From Bryobacterales bacterium (lineage in GTDB: Bacteria > Acidobacteriota > Terriglobia > Bryobacterales > Bryobacteraceae): a stretch of DNA of 38,997 nt. The notes beneath the pieces are model-generated. The model made no database searches and was not told the DNA's origin. It saw only the letters and a list, made by a program, of their open reading frames with translations. Below, in pieces: positions 21,687-32,043 of this stretch; the stretch's first letter is position 1; each line of letters begins with the position of its first letter. The stretch is from NCBI GenBank assembly GCA_020847315.1, contig JADLCF010000220.1, positions 1 to 38,997 of the forward strand, in the 5' to 3' direction. A program made the translations under genes and the position numbers.

Positions 21687-22817
21687 TTACGGCGCGTGAC
21701 CCTCGCCCGTGCCGGGTTGCGGCGTGGAGCGGGGGAGCTTGCCGAGGAATAAATCAACGAGCCTGCTGGCGGCTTTCGATGGGGAGATCTTCCCTTCCAG
21801 AACTTCTTCGAGCAACGCGAGACGCCGCGCGGCGACGCCGCTATCGCGCTCGTATGCTTCCGCGATGCCGGTCTCGACGGCGGCTTCGAGCCAATCGATG
21901 AGCTGCGCGCGGCGACGTTCGGCGAAGTAGCCGTTGCGGGAGGTGAGGCGGTGGTACTCGACGACGCCGTCCCAAATTTCGGCGATGCCCGTGTTCTCCT
22001 GCGCGGAACAAGTGAGCACGCGCGGCTGCCAACCGGAGGCGCTGGGCGGGAAAAGGCGAAGCGCCGCCCGGTATTCCGCCTGCGCGGCGCGGGCGCGATC
22101 CAGATTGTTTCCGTCTGCTTTATTGATGGCCATCATGTCGGCCATCTCGATGATGCCGCGCTTTATGCCCTGCAGTTCGTCGCCCGCTCCGGCCAGCATC
22201 AACAGCAGGAAGAAGTCGACCATCGAAGCGACGGCAATTTCCGATTGGCCGACGCCCACGGTTTCAATCAGCACGTTACGGAAGCCGGCCGCTTCACAGA
22301 GGATCACGGTCTCCCGGGTGCGGCGCGTGACGCCCCCGAGGCTGCCGCTTGACGGAGAGGGCCGGATGAAGGCGCGGTCATTCGCGGAGAGGCGCTCCAT
22401 GCGGGTTTTGTCGCCCAGGATGCTGCCGCCCGTGATCCGGCTGCTGGGGTCCACCGCGAGCACGGCCACGCGTTGCGCGCGATCCTCAATGAGGTGCATG
22501 CCGAGCGCTTCAATGAAGGTGCTCTTGCCCACGCCGGGGACGCCGGTGATGCCGATGCGCAGGGAATCTCCGCTGTGGGGGAGGCAGCCTTCAAGGATAC
22601 GTTGAGCGATCTCCTGGTGCAGGGGCAAGCCGCTTTCGATGAGCGTGATCGCGCGGCTCAACATGATGCGATCGCCCGCGAGGATGCGCTCGACGAACAC
22701 CTCGGGAGCGGGATCCCGCCGCCGCATTTCGCGGAAGCGCCGAGCCTGCGAGGGCGAGACGGAGGGGGGCGCTTCGATGCCCGGCTGCACGGAGAGCGCG
22801 CTGTGTTCCGGATCCAA
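21687..22817 (-). CDS. meaB: Methylmalonyl-CoA mutase G-protein chaperone MeaB/ArgK
   Basis: The 376-residue SIMIBI-class GTPase loads and protects adenosylcobalamin in methylmalonyl-CoA mutase. The P-loop GVPGVGKST is at 92-100. Switch and Mg-binding motifs follow (VDPSSRITGGSILGDKTRME and ETVGVGQSEIAVASMVDFFL), and the guanine-specificity motif is NKADG. The C-terminal helical dimerisation arm is present (RLVDLFLGKLP). About 35 low-complexity residues precede the usual MeaB start region (FVERILAGDRIMLSRAITLI); either the protein has an extension or the true start lies further in. It lies 81 bases after the large mutase subunit and 27 bases before the CoA-transferase. Placement beside the mutase strongly supports the role. 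Confidence 0.92.
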   Translation of the reverse strand: MDPEHSALSVQPGIEAPPSVSPSQARRFREMRRRDPAPEVFVERILAGDRIMLSRAITLIESGLPLHQEIAQRILEGCLPHSGDSLRIGITGVPGVGKSTFIEALGMHLIEDRAQRVAVLAVDPSSRITGGSILGDKTRMERLSANDRAFIRPSPSSGSLGGVTRRTRETVILCEAAGFRNVLIETVGVGQSEIAVASMVDFFLLLMLAGAGDELQGIKRGIIEMADMMAINKADGNNLDRARAAQAEYRAALRLFPPSASGWQPRVLTCSAQENTGIAEIWDGVVEYHRLTSRNGYFAERRRAQLIDWLEAAVETGIAEAYERDSGVAARRLALLEEVLEGKISPSKAASRLVDLFLGKLPRSTPQPGTGEGHAP

Positions 22818-22898
22818 GATGCTGCTTCCCCCTTTCTTTTCGATCCCCCGCCTGCGGGGCTTTCCTCATTGCTCAAGCGAGTGAGGCCGCGCCGCCCG

Positions 22899-25061
<2,163 letters not shown>

Positions 25062-25083
25062 GTCCATTCTCCGTTTGGGCGAT

Positions 25084-27144
25084 TCAAGCTTTCTGTTCGC
25101 TCAGGTTCGCGTTCTCTCCCATGCCGAGTTGCGCCTGCCAGTGAGCGAGCGCGTCCTGGGCCACGGTGCGTACGTGGACAAAGTCATCCACGCCGAGTTG
25201 CTTGAGCGCTTCGATGGATTCCTTGGGGAAGCCGGCGACGACGATCTTCGCGTGTGGGATGGCCGCCCGCAGCAGGGGGCAAGCCTCTCGCGCCAACTCG
25301 ACATACTCTTCGTCGGAACTGCAGAGGACGACGATGGCGCTCTTGGCGGCCACCGCCGCGGCAACGGCTTCTTCCACGGAAGCGAATCCCAGATTATCGC
25401 CGATCCCGAAGCCCGCGCAGCCGAAGAAGTTTGCGACAAACGCGGCCCGGGCCTGCCGCATCGCCACGTTGCCCATCTTGAAGAGAAAGACCGTGGGGGT
25501 TGTGCCAGAATCCCGCTCAAAGGTTTCCGTGAGCAAGCGGAGCCGCTCATAGGGTTCGGCCGCTCTTGCGATCGCGATGGGCTGAGCGATCAGGCGGTCG
25601 CGTTCGGAGAGCGCTTCGAGCGCATCGTTCAAAACGCTGCCAGCGGCGAAGGCGGAGGAGAGGGAGGCCAGGATCGAATCCTGCGCGAGTTCGAAGGGTT
25701 TCTCATGAGGCAGATATTCGCTAATGAGCGCATCCACGTCGACTTTTTGTAGAGCCTTCTCCGTGAGGTTCGGATACTGGTTCACGCCGAGCAGCACTTG
25801 CTTGCGGCTAGCCACCGCTTGCTTTCTCGATTCCGCCACGCGGCCCAGTTCGCCCTTGAGGAAACCGTTGGCCGCGGCCGAAAGAAACCCGCCCATACCC
25901 TCGATGCGCTGAAAGAGCGCCCAAGCCGCGGCAGAGAGGGAATCGGTGAGCGTCTCAAAGAGGTACGAGCCCGCCGCGGGATCCGCCACCTTGTCGAGGT
26001 AGGCTTCGTGCTTCAGCACGAGTTGGATGTTGCGGGAGAGGCGCAGGCTTTGGTCGTCCGGCGCTCGGAAGGTGGCGTCAAAGGGGGAGACGAGGATGGA
26101 ATCCGCGCCTCCGATGGCCGCCGCCATGGCCTCTGTGGTGGCCCGCAGGAGATTCGTGTGGGGGTCGTAGAGGGACTTGTTGAAATCGGCGGTGCGGGCC
26201 AGAATGGAGACGGCCGGAACCGTTTCGCCTTCGCTCAGGTATGCACCCACGACGCGGCTGATCAGCAACCTCGCCGCGCGCAGTTTCGCGATCTCCATGA
26301 AGTAGGTGGAGCCGACGGCGAAGCCGATCTGCATGTGGGGCAGAACCGCGGTGGGGGCCTGACCATGGTCTGCCAGACCGCTGAGGTACTCGGCGACCGC
26401 GGAGAGCGTGAACGCAATCTCCTGCACCGCGCTGCCGCCGGCTTCAAGCAATGGCGCGGCCTGGATGGAGAACGCGCGGAATCCGGGCATGGTGGATTGC
26501 ACCGTGCCGAGCACATTCGCCAGCTCAAAGAAAAGCTGCTCGCGTGAGCCGGCAATCTCGCCCTGGGTGGCGAGAACGCTCAGCGGATCGTAATCCACCG
26601 AGCCTTGAATATCGCCCGGGTCGGCTTTGCCTGCCTCAAGCGCGGCAAGAAAGTTCGCGAGAACCGGGAGGGCGTTGGCTCCAGCGCGGAAATGAAACCC
26701 CGCGTTGTAGAGCGGCAGGTCGCGGATGAGGGTCCGCATGTGTTCCAGGGTTTGCAGGTTCACGCCGCGCACGCCCGCCGGGGCCGCTTCCGTGCGGAAA
26801 CACACGCCGCCGGCCCCGCCGTCGAGGGCTTGTCGCGCCGCGCGGTTCGCTTCCGCCGCGCCGGGGTTCAGGATCTCCTGCAAGATCGTCCAGGAGTTGC
26901 CGCTCGCCGAATGCCCGCGATGCCACGGCGCTTGGCCCGGGGCCGATTCGAGATAGGCGAGATCTTCGAGGGCGCTCTCGCGGTAGTACGGCTGCACGGC
27001 GAGGTCTTCATAGGTCCGCCAGAGCAGCTTCCGGTCAAAATCGGCGCCTTTCAGATCCGCTTCGACGGCGGCCCGCCAAGCCTCGCTGGAAACGGGGGGG
27101 AACTCTTCGCGCAAGTTCAGGCCTGTGCTCGTTCGATCGCTCAT
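25084..27144 (-). CDS. mutA: Methylmalonyl-CoA mutase small (non-catalytic) subunit
   Basis: About 686 residues, paralogous to the large subunit. It keeps the TIM-barrel outline ([60 protein letters not shown]). In the C-terminal domain the B12-ligand motif is lost: where D-x-H-x-x-G is expected, the sequence reads [14 protein letters not shown]. This is the known behaviour of the beta chain in two-gene mutases such as that of Propionibacterium, where the small chain is structural. The start is placed at ATG 27144 ([15 protein letters not shown]). The upstream in-frame codons to 27228 are arginine/lysine rich and unlike the family. It follows the epimerase gene by 46 bases. Confidence 0.9.
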   Translation of the reverse strand: MSDRTSTGLNLREEFPPVSSEAWRAAVEADLKGADFDRKLLWRTYEDLAVQPYYRESALEDLAYLESAPGQAPWHRGHSASGNSWTILQEILNPGAAEANRAARQALDGGAGGVCFRTEAAPAGVRGVNLQTLEHMRTLIRDLPLYNAGFHFRAGANALPVLANFLAALEAGKADPGDIQGSVDYDPLSVLATQGEIAGSREQLFFELANVLGTVQSTMPGFRAFSIQAAPLLEAGGSAVQEIAFTLSAVAEYLSGLADHGQAPTAVLPHMQIGFAVGSTYFMEIAKLRAARLLISRVVGAYLSEGETVPAVSILARTADFNKSLYDPHTNLLRATTEAMAAAIGGADSILVSPFDATFRAPDDQSLRLSRNIQLVLKHEAYLDKVADPAAGSYLFETLTDSLSAAAWALFQRIEGMGGFLSAAANGFLKGELGRVAESRKQAVASRKQVLLGVNQYPNLTEKALQKVDVDALISEYLPHEKPFELAQDSILASLSSAFAAGSVLNDALEALSERDRLIAQPIAIARAAEPYERLRLLTETFERDSGTTPTVFLFKMGNVAMRQARAAFVANFFGCAGFGIGDNLGFASVEEAVAAAVAAKSAIVVLCSSDEEYVELAREACPLLRAAIPHAKIVVAGFPKESIEALKQLGVDDFVHVRTVAQDALAHWQAQLGMGENANLSEQKA

Positions 27145-27190
27145 CGTGTACGCTCGCTTTCCTTGGCTTCCAATTCGTGGGCGGTGGCGT

Positions 27191-27688
27191 TTAGCTTGCC
27201 GCGTCCGCGGGATCTTCCACGCATTCAAATAAAACGCCGAAGGGGTTTTCGTCGCGCGATTTTGGATGCAGGAAGAAGACGGTGGTCCCTCGGGAGCCCG
27301 GCCGCGGCGCGGCGTCGATGATGCGGAAGCCGTTCCCCTTCAGATAATCGAATGCCGATTGCGCGCTTCTCACCCGGAAGGCGACGTGCGCCATGCCGCC
27401 GCGGCCGCCGGCCTTGTCGATCGCTTTCTGGACGGGGGAATCCTCCGTCAGGGGTTCAAGGAGCTGAATCAGGTTCCGGCTATCGCCAATCTGCAGCAGG
27501 GACTCGCGAACCTGATCTCCCCCATAAACCTCTTCGCGGTGCAGTTCCCGGAAGCCGAGCATCTTGTAGGCGTTCACCTGTGCATCGAGCTGTCCGCGCG
27601 GCACAGAGATCGCCACGTGATCCACGAACAAGAATCCCGGCACTTCGAGCAGTGCCTGATCGAAAGAAGTATCGCTATGAGACATCAT
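27191..27688 (-). CDS. mce: Methylmalonyl-CoA epimerase (VOC/glyoxalase fold)
   Basis: The 165-residue enzyme converts (S)- to (R)-methylmalonyl-CoA, linking the carboxylase product to the mutase. It has two beta-alpha-beta-beta-beta modules and metal-ligand positions in VDHVAISV (His), RNLIQLLEP (Gln), GMAHVAFRV (His) and GVLFECVED (Glu). PVQKAIDKAGGRGGMAHVAF is characteristic of the epimerase rather than of other VOC enzymes. The N-terminus has about 17 extra residues before the first strand. The gene lies between the carboxyltransferase (67-base gap) and the small mutase subunit (46-base gap), so context and sequence agree. Confidence 0.92.
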   Translation of the reverse strand: MMSHSDTSFDQALLEVPGFLFVDHVAISVPRGQLDAQVNAYKMLGFRELHREEVYGGDQVRESLLQIGDSRNLIQLLEPLTEDSPVQKAIDKAGGRGGMAHVAFRVRSAQSAFDYLKGNGFRIIDAAPRPGSRGTTVFFLHPKSRDENPFGVLFECVEDPADAAS

Positions 27689-27755
27689 TTCACTCCAAGA
27701 ATAATGTGTTGCCGCTTCCGAATCTTCCGCTGCGCCGCAAGCGACGGCCCGCGCC

Positions 27756-29300
27756 CTAGAGCGGGATAAGCCCGTGTTTCTTGGGCGGGCGCAATTCGCG
27801 CTTGGTGTGCAACGCTTCGAGGCTCATCGCCAGGTAGCGGCGTGTTTCGGCGGGCTCAATCACGTCGTCCACCAGGCGGCGGCCCGCGGCCACATAGGGG
27901 TTCGCGAAGGTGTTGCGGTATTCCTCGATCAACTCCTTGCGCTTGGCCGCCTTATCCGGAGCGGCGTCGATCTCCTTGCGGAACACCACGTCAGCCGCGC
28001 CTTCCGCGCCCATGACGGCGATCTCCGCCGTGGGCCAGGCGAAGGAACGATCGGCCCCGAGATCCTTGCCACACATCGCCAGATACGCACCGCCGTATGC
28101 TTTGCGCAGAATGATCGTAATCTTGGGCACCGTGGCCGCGGAATAGGCGAACAGCATCTTGGCGCCGTGGCGGATGATGCCGCCGTATTCCTGCGCCACG
28201 CCGGGCAGAAAGCCGGGCACGTCCACAAAGGTCACGAGCGGGATATTGAACGCATTGCAAAAGCGAATGAAGCGGGCGGACTTGTCGGAGGCATTGATAT
28301 CGAGGGAACCGGCGAGCACCGCGGGTTGGTTGCCGATCACGCCGATCGAGCGCCCAAGCACCCGCGCGAAGCCGACCACGATGTTCTTCGCGTATTCGGA
28401 TTGCACTTCGAGGAAGTCCTGATCGTCCACGACGCGGAGAATGATCTCACGCATGTCGTAGGGAACCTTGGCTTCCTCGGGGATGATCGTGTTCAGGGAT
28501 TCGTCCGCGCTCACCTCGCCCGAATGCTGCAGCCGGGGCGGGTCTTCCATGTTGTTCGAGGGGAGGAAGCTGAGCAACTTCCGGCAGATTTGCGTGGCAT
28601 CGACATCGTCCTCCGCGATGAAATGCACCACGCCCGATTGCGCCATCTGCGCGCCGGGGCCGCCCAGTTGCTCCGCTGTCACGACTTCGCCGGTGACTTG
28701 CTTCACCACCGATGGGCCGGTGATGAACATGTTGGCGTACTTGGCCTGAATGATGAAATCGGTGAGCGCGGGGCTGTAGGCGGCCCCGCCGGCGCACGGT
28801 CCGCAAATGAGCGAGACTTGCGGGACCACGCCCGAGAGCCGCACATTGTTGTAGAAGACGCGGCCGTAGCCGGAGAGACTGTCAATGCCCTCCTGGATGC
28901 GCGCCCCACCGGAATCGTTGATGAACACGAACGGCGTGCCGGTGTGCATGGAGGATTCCATCATCTGCACGATCTTGTCCGAATGGACTTCGCCCGCCGA
29001 GCCGCCGCTTACGGTGAAATCCTGGCTCGCGAGGTGAATTAACCGCCCGTCCACGGAGGCGGAGCCGGTGACCACGCCATCAGCGGGAAGTTCCTTGCCC
29101 GCCATTCCAAAGAACGCCGCGCGATGCTGCGCGAAGAGACCGGTCTCCTGAAAGGTGTCGGGATCCACGAGAAGGTCCACTCGCTCACGGGCGCTCAACT
29201 TGCCCACCTCGTGCTGCTTCTCAATGCGAGCTTTCCCCCCGCCCAGCCGGAGTTGTTCCCGCTTCGCTAGCAATTCCGCGATCTTATCTTGCATCGGCAT
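27756..29300 (-). CDS. pccB: Acyl-CoA carboxylase carboxyltransferase (propionyl-CoA carboxylase beta) subunit
   Basis: About 514 residues with two crotonase-like halves. In the N-half, ASQDFTVSGGSAGEVHSDKI and FINDSGGARIQEGIDSLSGY form the acyl-CoA/biotin pocket. In the C-half, FVDVPGFLPGVAQEYGGIIR and ILRKAYGGAYLAMCGKDLGA give the second oxyanion site. It would carboxylate propionyl-CoA to (S)-methylmalonyl-CoA with a biotin carboxylase/carrier subunit not found in this window. Related decarboxylase alpha or transcarboxylase 12S subunits look similar, so the direction of reaction is not fixed by sequence. The ATG at 29300 (MPMQDKIAELLAKREQ) is chosen because GGGGAG lies just ahead; the longer in-frame start at 29339 has no site. 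First gene of the operon. Confidence 0.88.
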   Translation of the reverse strand: MPMQDKIAELLAKREQLRLGGGKARIEKQHEVGKLSARERVDLLVDPDTFQETGLFAQHRAAFFGMAGKELPADGVVTGSASVDGRLIHLASQDFTVSGGSAGEVHSDKIVQMMESSMHTGTPFVFINDSGGARIQEGIDSLSGYGRVFYNNVRLSGVVPQVSLICGPCAGGAAYSPALTDFIIQAKYANMFITGPSVVKQVTGEVVTAEQLGGPGAQMAQSGVVHFIAEDDVDATQICRKLLSFLPSNNMEDPPRLQHSGEVSADESLNTIIPEEAKVPYDMREIILRVVDDQDFLEVQSEYAKNIVVGFARVLGRSIGVIGNQPAVLAGSLDINASDKSARFIRFCNAFNIPLVTFVDVPGFLPGVAQEYGGIIRHGAKMLFAYSAATVPKITIILRKAYGGAYLAMCGKDLGADRSFAWPTAEIAVMGAEGAADVVFRKEIDAAPDKAAKRKELIEEYRNTFANPYVAAGRRLVDDVIEPAETRRYLAMSLEALHTKRELRPPKKHGLIPL

Positions 29301-29518
29301 CGTCGTTCGCTCCCCTTGGGCGCTGAAATCGGACCTCACGTTCCAGTTTCCGATCTTTTTGTCCTGTTTTCAATCAATACTTCTTAATAAAGTAAGGTCG
29401 ATCTTGCAACATGCAGAAACGAAAGGAGATTTTTGCGTGATTTTCAGGGAGCCGCCGTGGGGCGCAGCGGATGGGAGACGCGGGAGCGGGATGGAATTTT
29501 CGCGGCGGCCGCGTCGAA

Positions 29519-29548
29519 TTGACCTTCCTCGCCCGCATTCGCTATGGT
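29519..29548 (+). promoter_or_regulatory. Promoter of the lysine operon
   Basis: TTGACC (29519-29524) and TATGGT (29543-29548) are separated by 18 bases. Initiation would fall near 29555, exactly where the riboswitch aptamer begins. Boxes match the sigma-70 consensus at five and four of six positions. Confidence 0.5.
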
Positions 29549-29552
29549 GAAA

Positions 29553-29792
29553 GAGAACGCTGGTAGAGGCGCGGCAGTCATGAGTACGCCGGCGCGGGCC
29601 GAACGGAGTTCGGCAGCCATCCTCCATGGTGCGCGGCGAAAAGGGACTGGAGCACCCGAAAGGGGCCGGGGCGAGTGCTCCCCGCCGAAGCGGTTCGATC
29701 CCGGAGGGGAGCGAACTGTTGGTGCGCCGGGCTAAATCCCGGGCACTGTCACCTTGTCGAGGAACCGAAAGGACTCGGGGTGGAGCGCTATC
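29553..29792 (+). promoter_or_regulatory. Lysine riboswitch (L-box) aptamer
   Basis: Conserved junction sequences are present in order: GGTAGAGGCGCGGCAGTC and ATGAGTA (29561-29587 region), GGCGAAAAGGGACTGG, CCGCCGAAGCGG, then CACTGTCACC and GGTGGAGCG at the 3' end. All helices can be drawn. The closing stem is CGCT (29558-29561) with AGCG (29784-29787); the second arm pairs CGCCG with CGGCG and has a GCCGAA/TTCGGC hairpin inside. The third is GGAGCAC/GTGCTCC with a CCC-GAAA-GGG tip, the fourth CGGTTCG/CGAACTG, and the fifth GTGC-CCGGG/CCCGG-GCAC. At about 240 bases it is longer than the usual 170-190, because arms two and three are extended. It sits between the promoter and the first gene of a dap operon, the classic context. 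Lysine binding would lower expression. Confidence 0.85.
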
Positions 29793-29847
29793 GGGCAGTG
29801 TCGTGACCGGGGTAGCAGAACCCCAGCCTCCGCGCCCTCCCGTAAGC

Positions 29848-29868
29848 CCTTCGCCTCCCGCTCGAAGG
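29848..29868 (+). promoter_or_regulatory. Hairpin sequestering the ribosome binding site (candidate expression platform)
   Basis: CCTTCG (29848-29853) pairs with CGAAGG (29863-29868) across a 9-base loop. GAAGG is the only Shine-Dalgarno-like sequence before the ATG at 29871. A second hairpin, GGGGT/ACCCC, lies upstream near 29809-29824. No U-run follows, so control is more likely at translation initiation than by termination. This is inference from pairing only. Confidence 0.45.
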
Positions 29869-29870
29869 CC

Positions 29871-30899
29871 ATGCATCTATTCGAACTAACACGCCGTCTT
29901 GTGGATATCGAATCCATTACTCCCAATGAACGGGAGGTCGGCCATTTTCTGCTCGGCTATCTCGAGGAGTTTGCGCAGAGGACGGGAGGCCGCGTCGAAC
30001 GGATGGATGTGAGCGCGGAACCGGAGCGCTTCAACCTTTTCGTGACCTGGGGGGAGCCCACGGTTACGCTTTCCACCCATCTCGATACCGTTCCGCCGTT
30101 TATCCCTTCGAGCGAGGATGAGCAGTATATTTACGGGCGTGGCGCGTGCGACGTGAAGGGGCTGATCGCGGCGATGATTTCCGCGGCGGATCTTTTGCTC
30201 AAGGACAACGTGCGGAATTTCGCGCTGTTGTTCGTGGTGGGCGAAGAGCGCAATAGCGCGGGCGCGCTGCACGCGGCGGAGAACCCGCGCGGCAGCCTGT
30301 TCCTGATCAACGGTGAGCCGACCGAGAATAAGCTGGCGCTGGGCTCGAAGGGCGCGTACCGTTTTGTGCTGCGGGCCAAGGGACGGATGGCGCACTCCGC
30401 GTATCCGGAGTATGGCGAGTCCGCCATCATCAAGCTTCTGAATGCCTTGCAGCGGTTGCGCGGGATGGAGTATCCCGTGGACCCGGTGCTGGGCACTTCG
30501 ACAACCAATATCGGGGTGATTCGTGGCGGCCGCGCGCCGAATGTGATTCCGGACGAAGCCGAGGCGGAGATCTTTGTAAGGCTGGTGGACGACGGCGCTG
30601 CCACGCGGCGCGCGATTCAGGAAGCGATGCGCTACCAGGTGGAGATCGAAGAGGTGCTCTGCATTCCCGCGGTGCATCTCGAAAAGCTTCCCGGCTTCAA
30701 GACCACCGTAGTTTCCTACACCACCGACATCCCGGCCTTCGGCGGGGCGTGGGGAAAGCCGTATCTGATCGGCCCGGGCTCGATTCTGGTGGCGCACACC
30801 GAGGACGAGCGCATCCCGAAGAAGGAACTTCTGGAGGCCCCGGAGATCTACGCAAAAATTGTGCGCCAGTTGCTGACGACCGGAGAGAGCGGCGCCTGA
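29871..30899 (+). CDS. dapE: M20-family deacylase, probable succinyl-diaminopimelate desuccinylase
   Basis: The 342-residue di-zinc amidohydrolase has the M20 signature residues: H70 and D72 in STHLDTVP, D94 in GRGACDVKG, E125/E126 in VVGEERNSAG, E149 in NGEPT and a late H309 in VAHTEDERIP. The lid/dimerisation domain runs from about residue 160 to 265 (GSKGAYRFVLRAKGRMAHSA). In this operon, which also has DapD, the logical role is removing succinate from N-succinyl-LL-diaminopimelate. ArgE- or LysK-like acyl-amino-acid deacylases share the motifs. It is somewhat shorter than classical DapE (about 375). The start ATGCATCTA at 29871 matches the family start; upstream in-frame codons overlap the riboswitch tail and are not family-like. 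First gene after the riboswitch. Confidence 0.75.
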   Translation: MHLFELTRRLVDIESITPNEREVGHFLLGYLEEFAQRTGGRVERMDVSAEPERFNLFVTWGEPTVTLSTHLDTVPPFIPSSEDEQYIYGRGACDVKGLIAAMISAADLLLKDNVRNFALLFVVGEERNSAGALHAAENPRGSLFLINGEPTENKLALGSKGAYRFVLRAKGRMAHSAYPEYGESAIIKLLNALQRLRGMEYPVDPVLGTSTTNIGVIRGGRAPNVIPDEAEAEIFVRLVDDGAATRRAIQEAMRYQVEIEEVLCIPAVHLEKLPGFKTTVVSYTTDIPAFGGAWGKPYLIGPGSILVAHTEDERIPKKELLEAPEIYAKIVRQLLTTGESGA

Positions 30900-30987
30900 G
30901 AAAGACCCTTTCTTGACGCGCCTTCGCGCCGCCGGGCGAACGCTCTACCGCGACGAACCGGCGAGTTCAACCCAATGGAAAGAAATC

Positions 30988-32043
30988 ATGGAAAAGCGAA
31001 TTGATGTGGGAGTGCTGGGGGCCACGGGGATGGTGGGCCAGCAGTTTATCCGTCTCCTCGAGAATCATCCCTGGTTCCGGCTGACGTGGCTTGGCGCGAG
31101 CGACCGCTCTGCCGGCAAGCGGTACAAAGAGGCGACGAACTGGCGGCTCGATGGAGAGATGCCGGCGGGCGTGGCGGATCTGGTGGTCCGCGAATGCAAG
31201 CCGGATGCGGAAACGCCTCCGATTGTGTTTTCCGCCACGGACGCCTCCGTGGCCACGGAGATCGAGCAGGCGTTCGCCAACGCGGGCCACTGGGTGATTT
31301 CGAATTCGCGTAACCACCGGATGGATTTGGATGTGCCGCTGCTGGTGGCGGAGATCAACGCGGAGCACTTGCGCGTGCTGCCTACGCAGCAACGGTTGCG
31401 CGGGTGGACGGGCGGGATCGTCACGAACCCGAACTGTTCGACGATCGGACTGGTGATGGGGCTCGCGCCGCTGCGCCAGTTCGGCATCCGCAAGGTGGTG
31501 GTGGCCACGATGCAGGCGGTCTCCGGCGCGGGTTACCCTGGGGTTCCCTCGATGGATATTCTCGGCAATGTGGTTCCCTACATCGGCGGCGAGGAAGAGA
31601 AGATGCAGACGGAGACGCAGAAGATCCTCGGCAACTTCGACGCGGATCGGATCGCGCCGATGGCCGCGAACGTGAGTGCGCATTGCAATCGCGTGCCGGC
31701 GATCGATGGCCATACGGTGGTAGCAAGCGTGGAACTCGAAACGAAGCCGGGCGTGGAGGGCCTGAAGAAAGCGATGGCGGAATTCTCCGGCAGGCCGCAG
31801 GAATTGAAACTGCCGTTCGCGCCGAAGCAGCCGCTGGTGGTGACTGACGCTCCGGACCGTCCGCAGACACGCCGCGACGCGCTGGCGGGCAATGGCATGA
31901 CGGTGACGGTGGGGCGCGTGCGCGAGTGTACGGTGTTCGATTACAAGTTCACGGCGCTGGTTCACAACACCATCCGCGGCGCGGCGGGCGCGGCGATTCT
32001 TAATGCGGAATTGTTGCTTGAAGAGGGGTACGTGCAGAGATGA
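30988..32043 (+). CDS. asd: Aspartate-semialdehyde dehydrogenase (archaeal/fungal-type)
   Basis: This 351-residue enzyme reduces aspartyl phosphate to aspartate semialdehyde with NADPH. The Rossmann motif is GVLGATGMVGQQF (8-20) and the acyl-enzyme cysteine is C150 in TNPNCSTIG. SGAGYPGVPSMDILGNVVPY and SAHCNRVPAIDGHT belong to the archaeal/yeast-type branch rather than the E. coli-type branch. The start is placed at ATG 30988 (MEKRIDVGVLGATG), preceded by GGAAAG. An in-frame upstream ATG-less extension to 30913 encodes unrelated residues. The stop overlaps the aspartokinase ATG by four bases, giving coupled translation. The 88-base gap after dapE is the largest in this operon. Confidence 0.92.
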   Translation: MEKRIDVGVLGATGMVGQQFIRLLENHPWFRLTWLGASDRSAGKRYKEATNWRLDGEMPAGVADLVVRECKPDAETPPIVFSATDASVATEIEQAFANAGHWVISNSRNHRMDLDVPLLVAEINAEHLRVLPTQQRLRGWTGGIVTNPNCSTIGLVMGLAPLRQFGIRKVVVATMQAVSGAGYPGVPSMDILGNVVPYIGGEEEKMQTETQKILGNFDADRIAPMAANVSAHCNRVPAIDGHTVVASVELETKPGVEGLKKAMAEFSGRPQELKLPFAPKQPLVVTDAPDRPQTRRDALAGNGMTVTVGRVRECTVFDYKFTALVHNTIRGAAGAAILNAELLLEEGYVQR

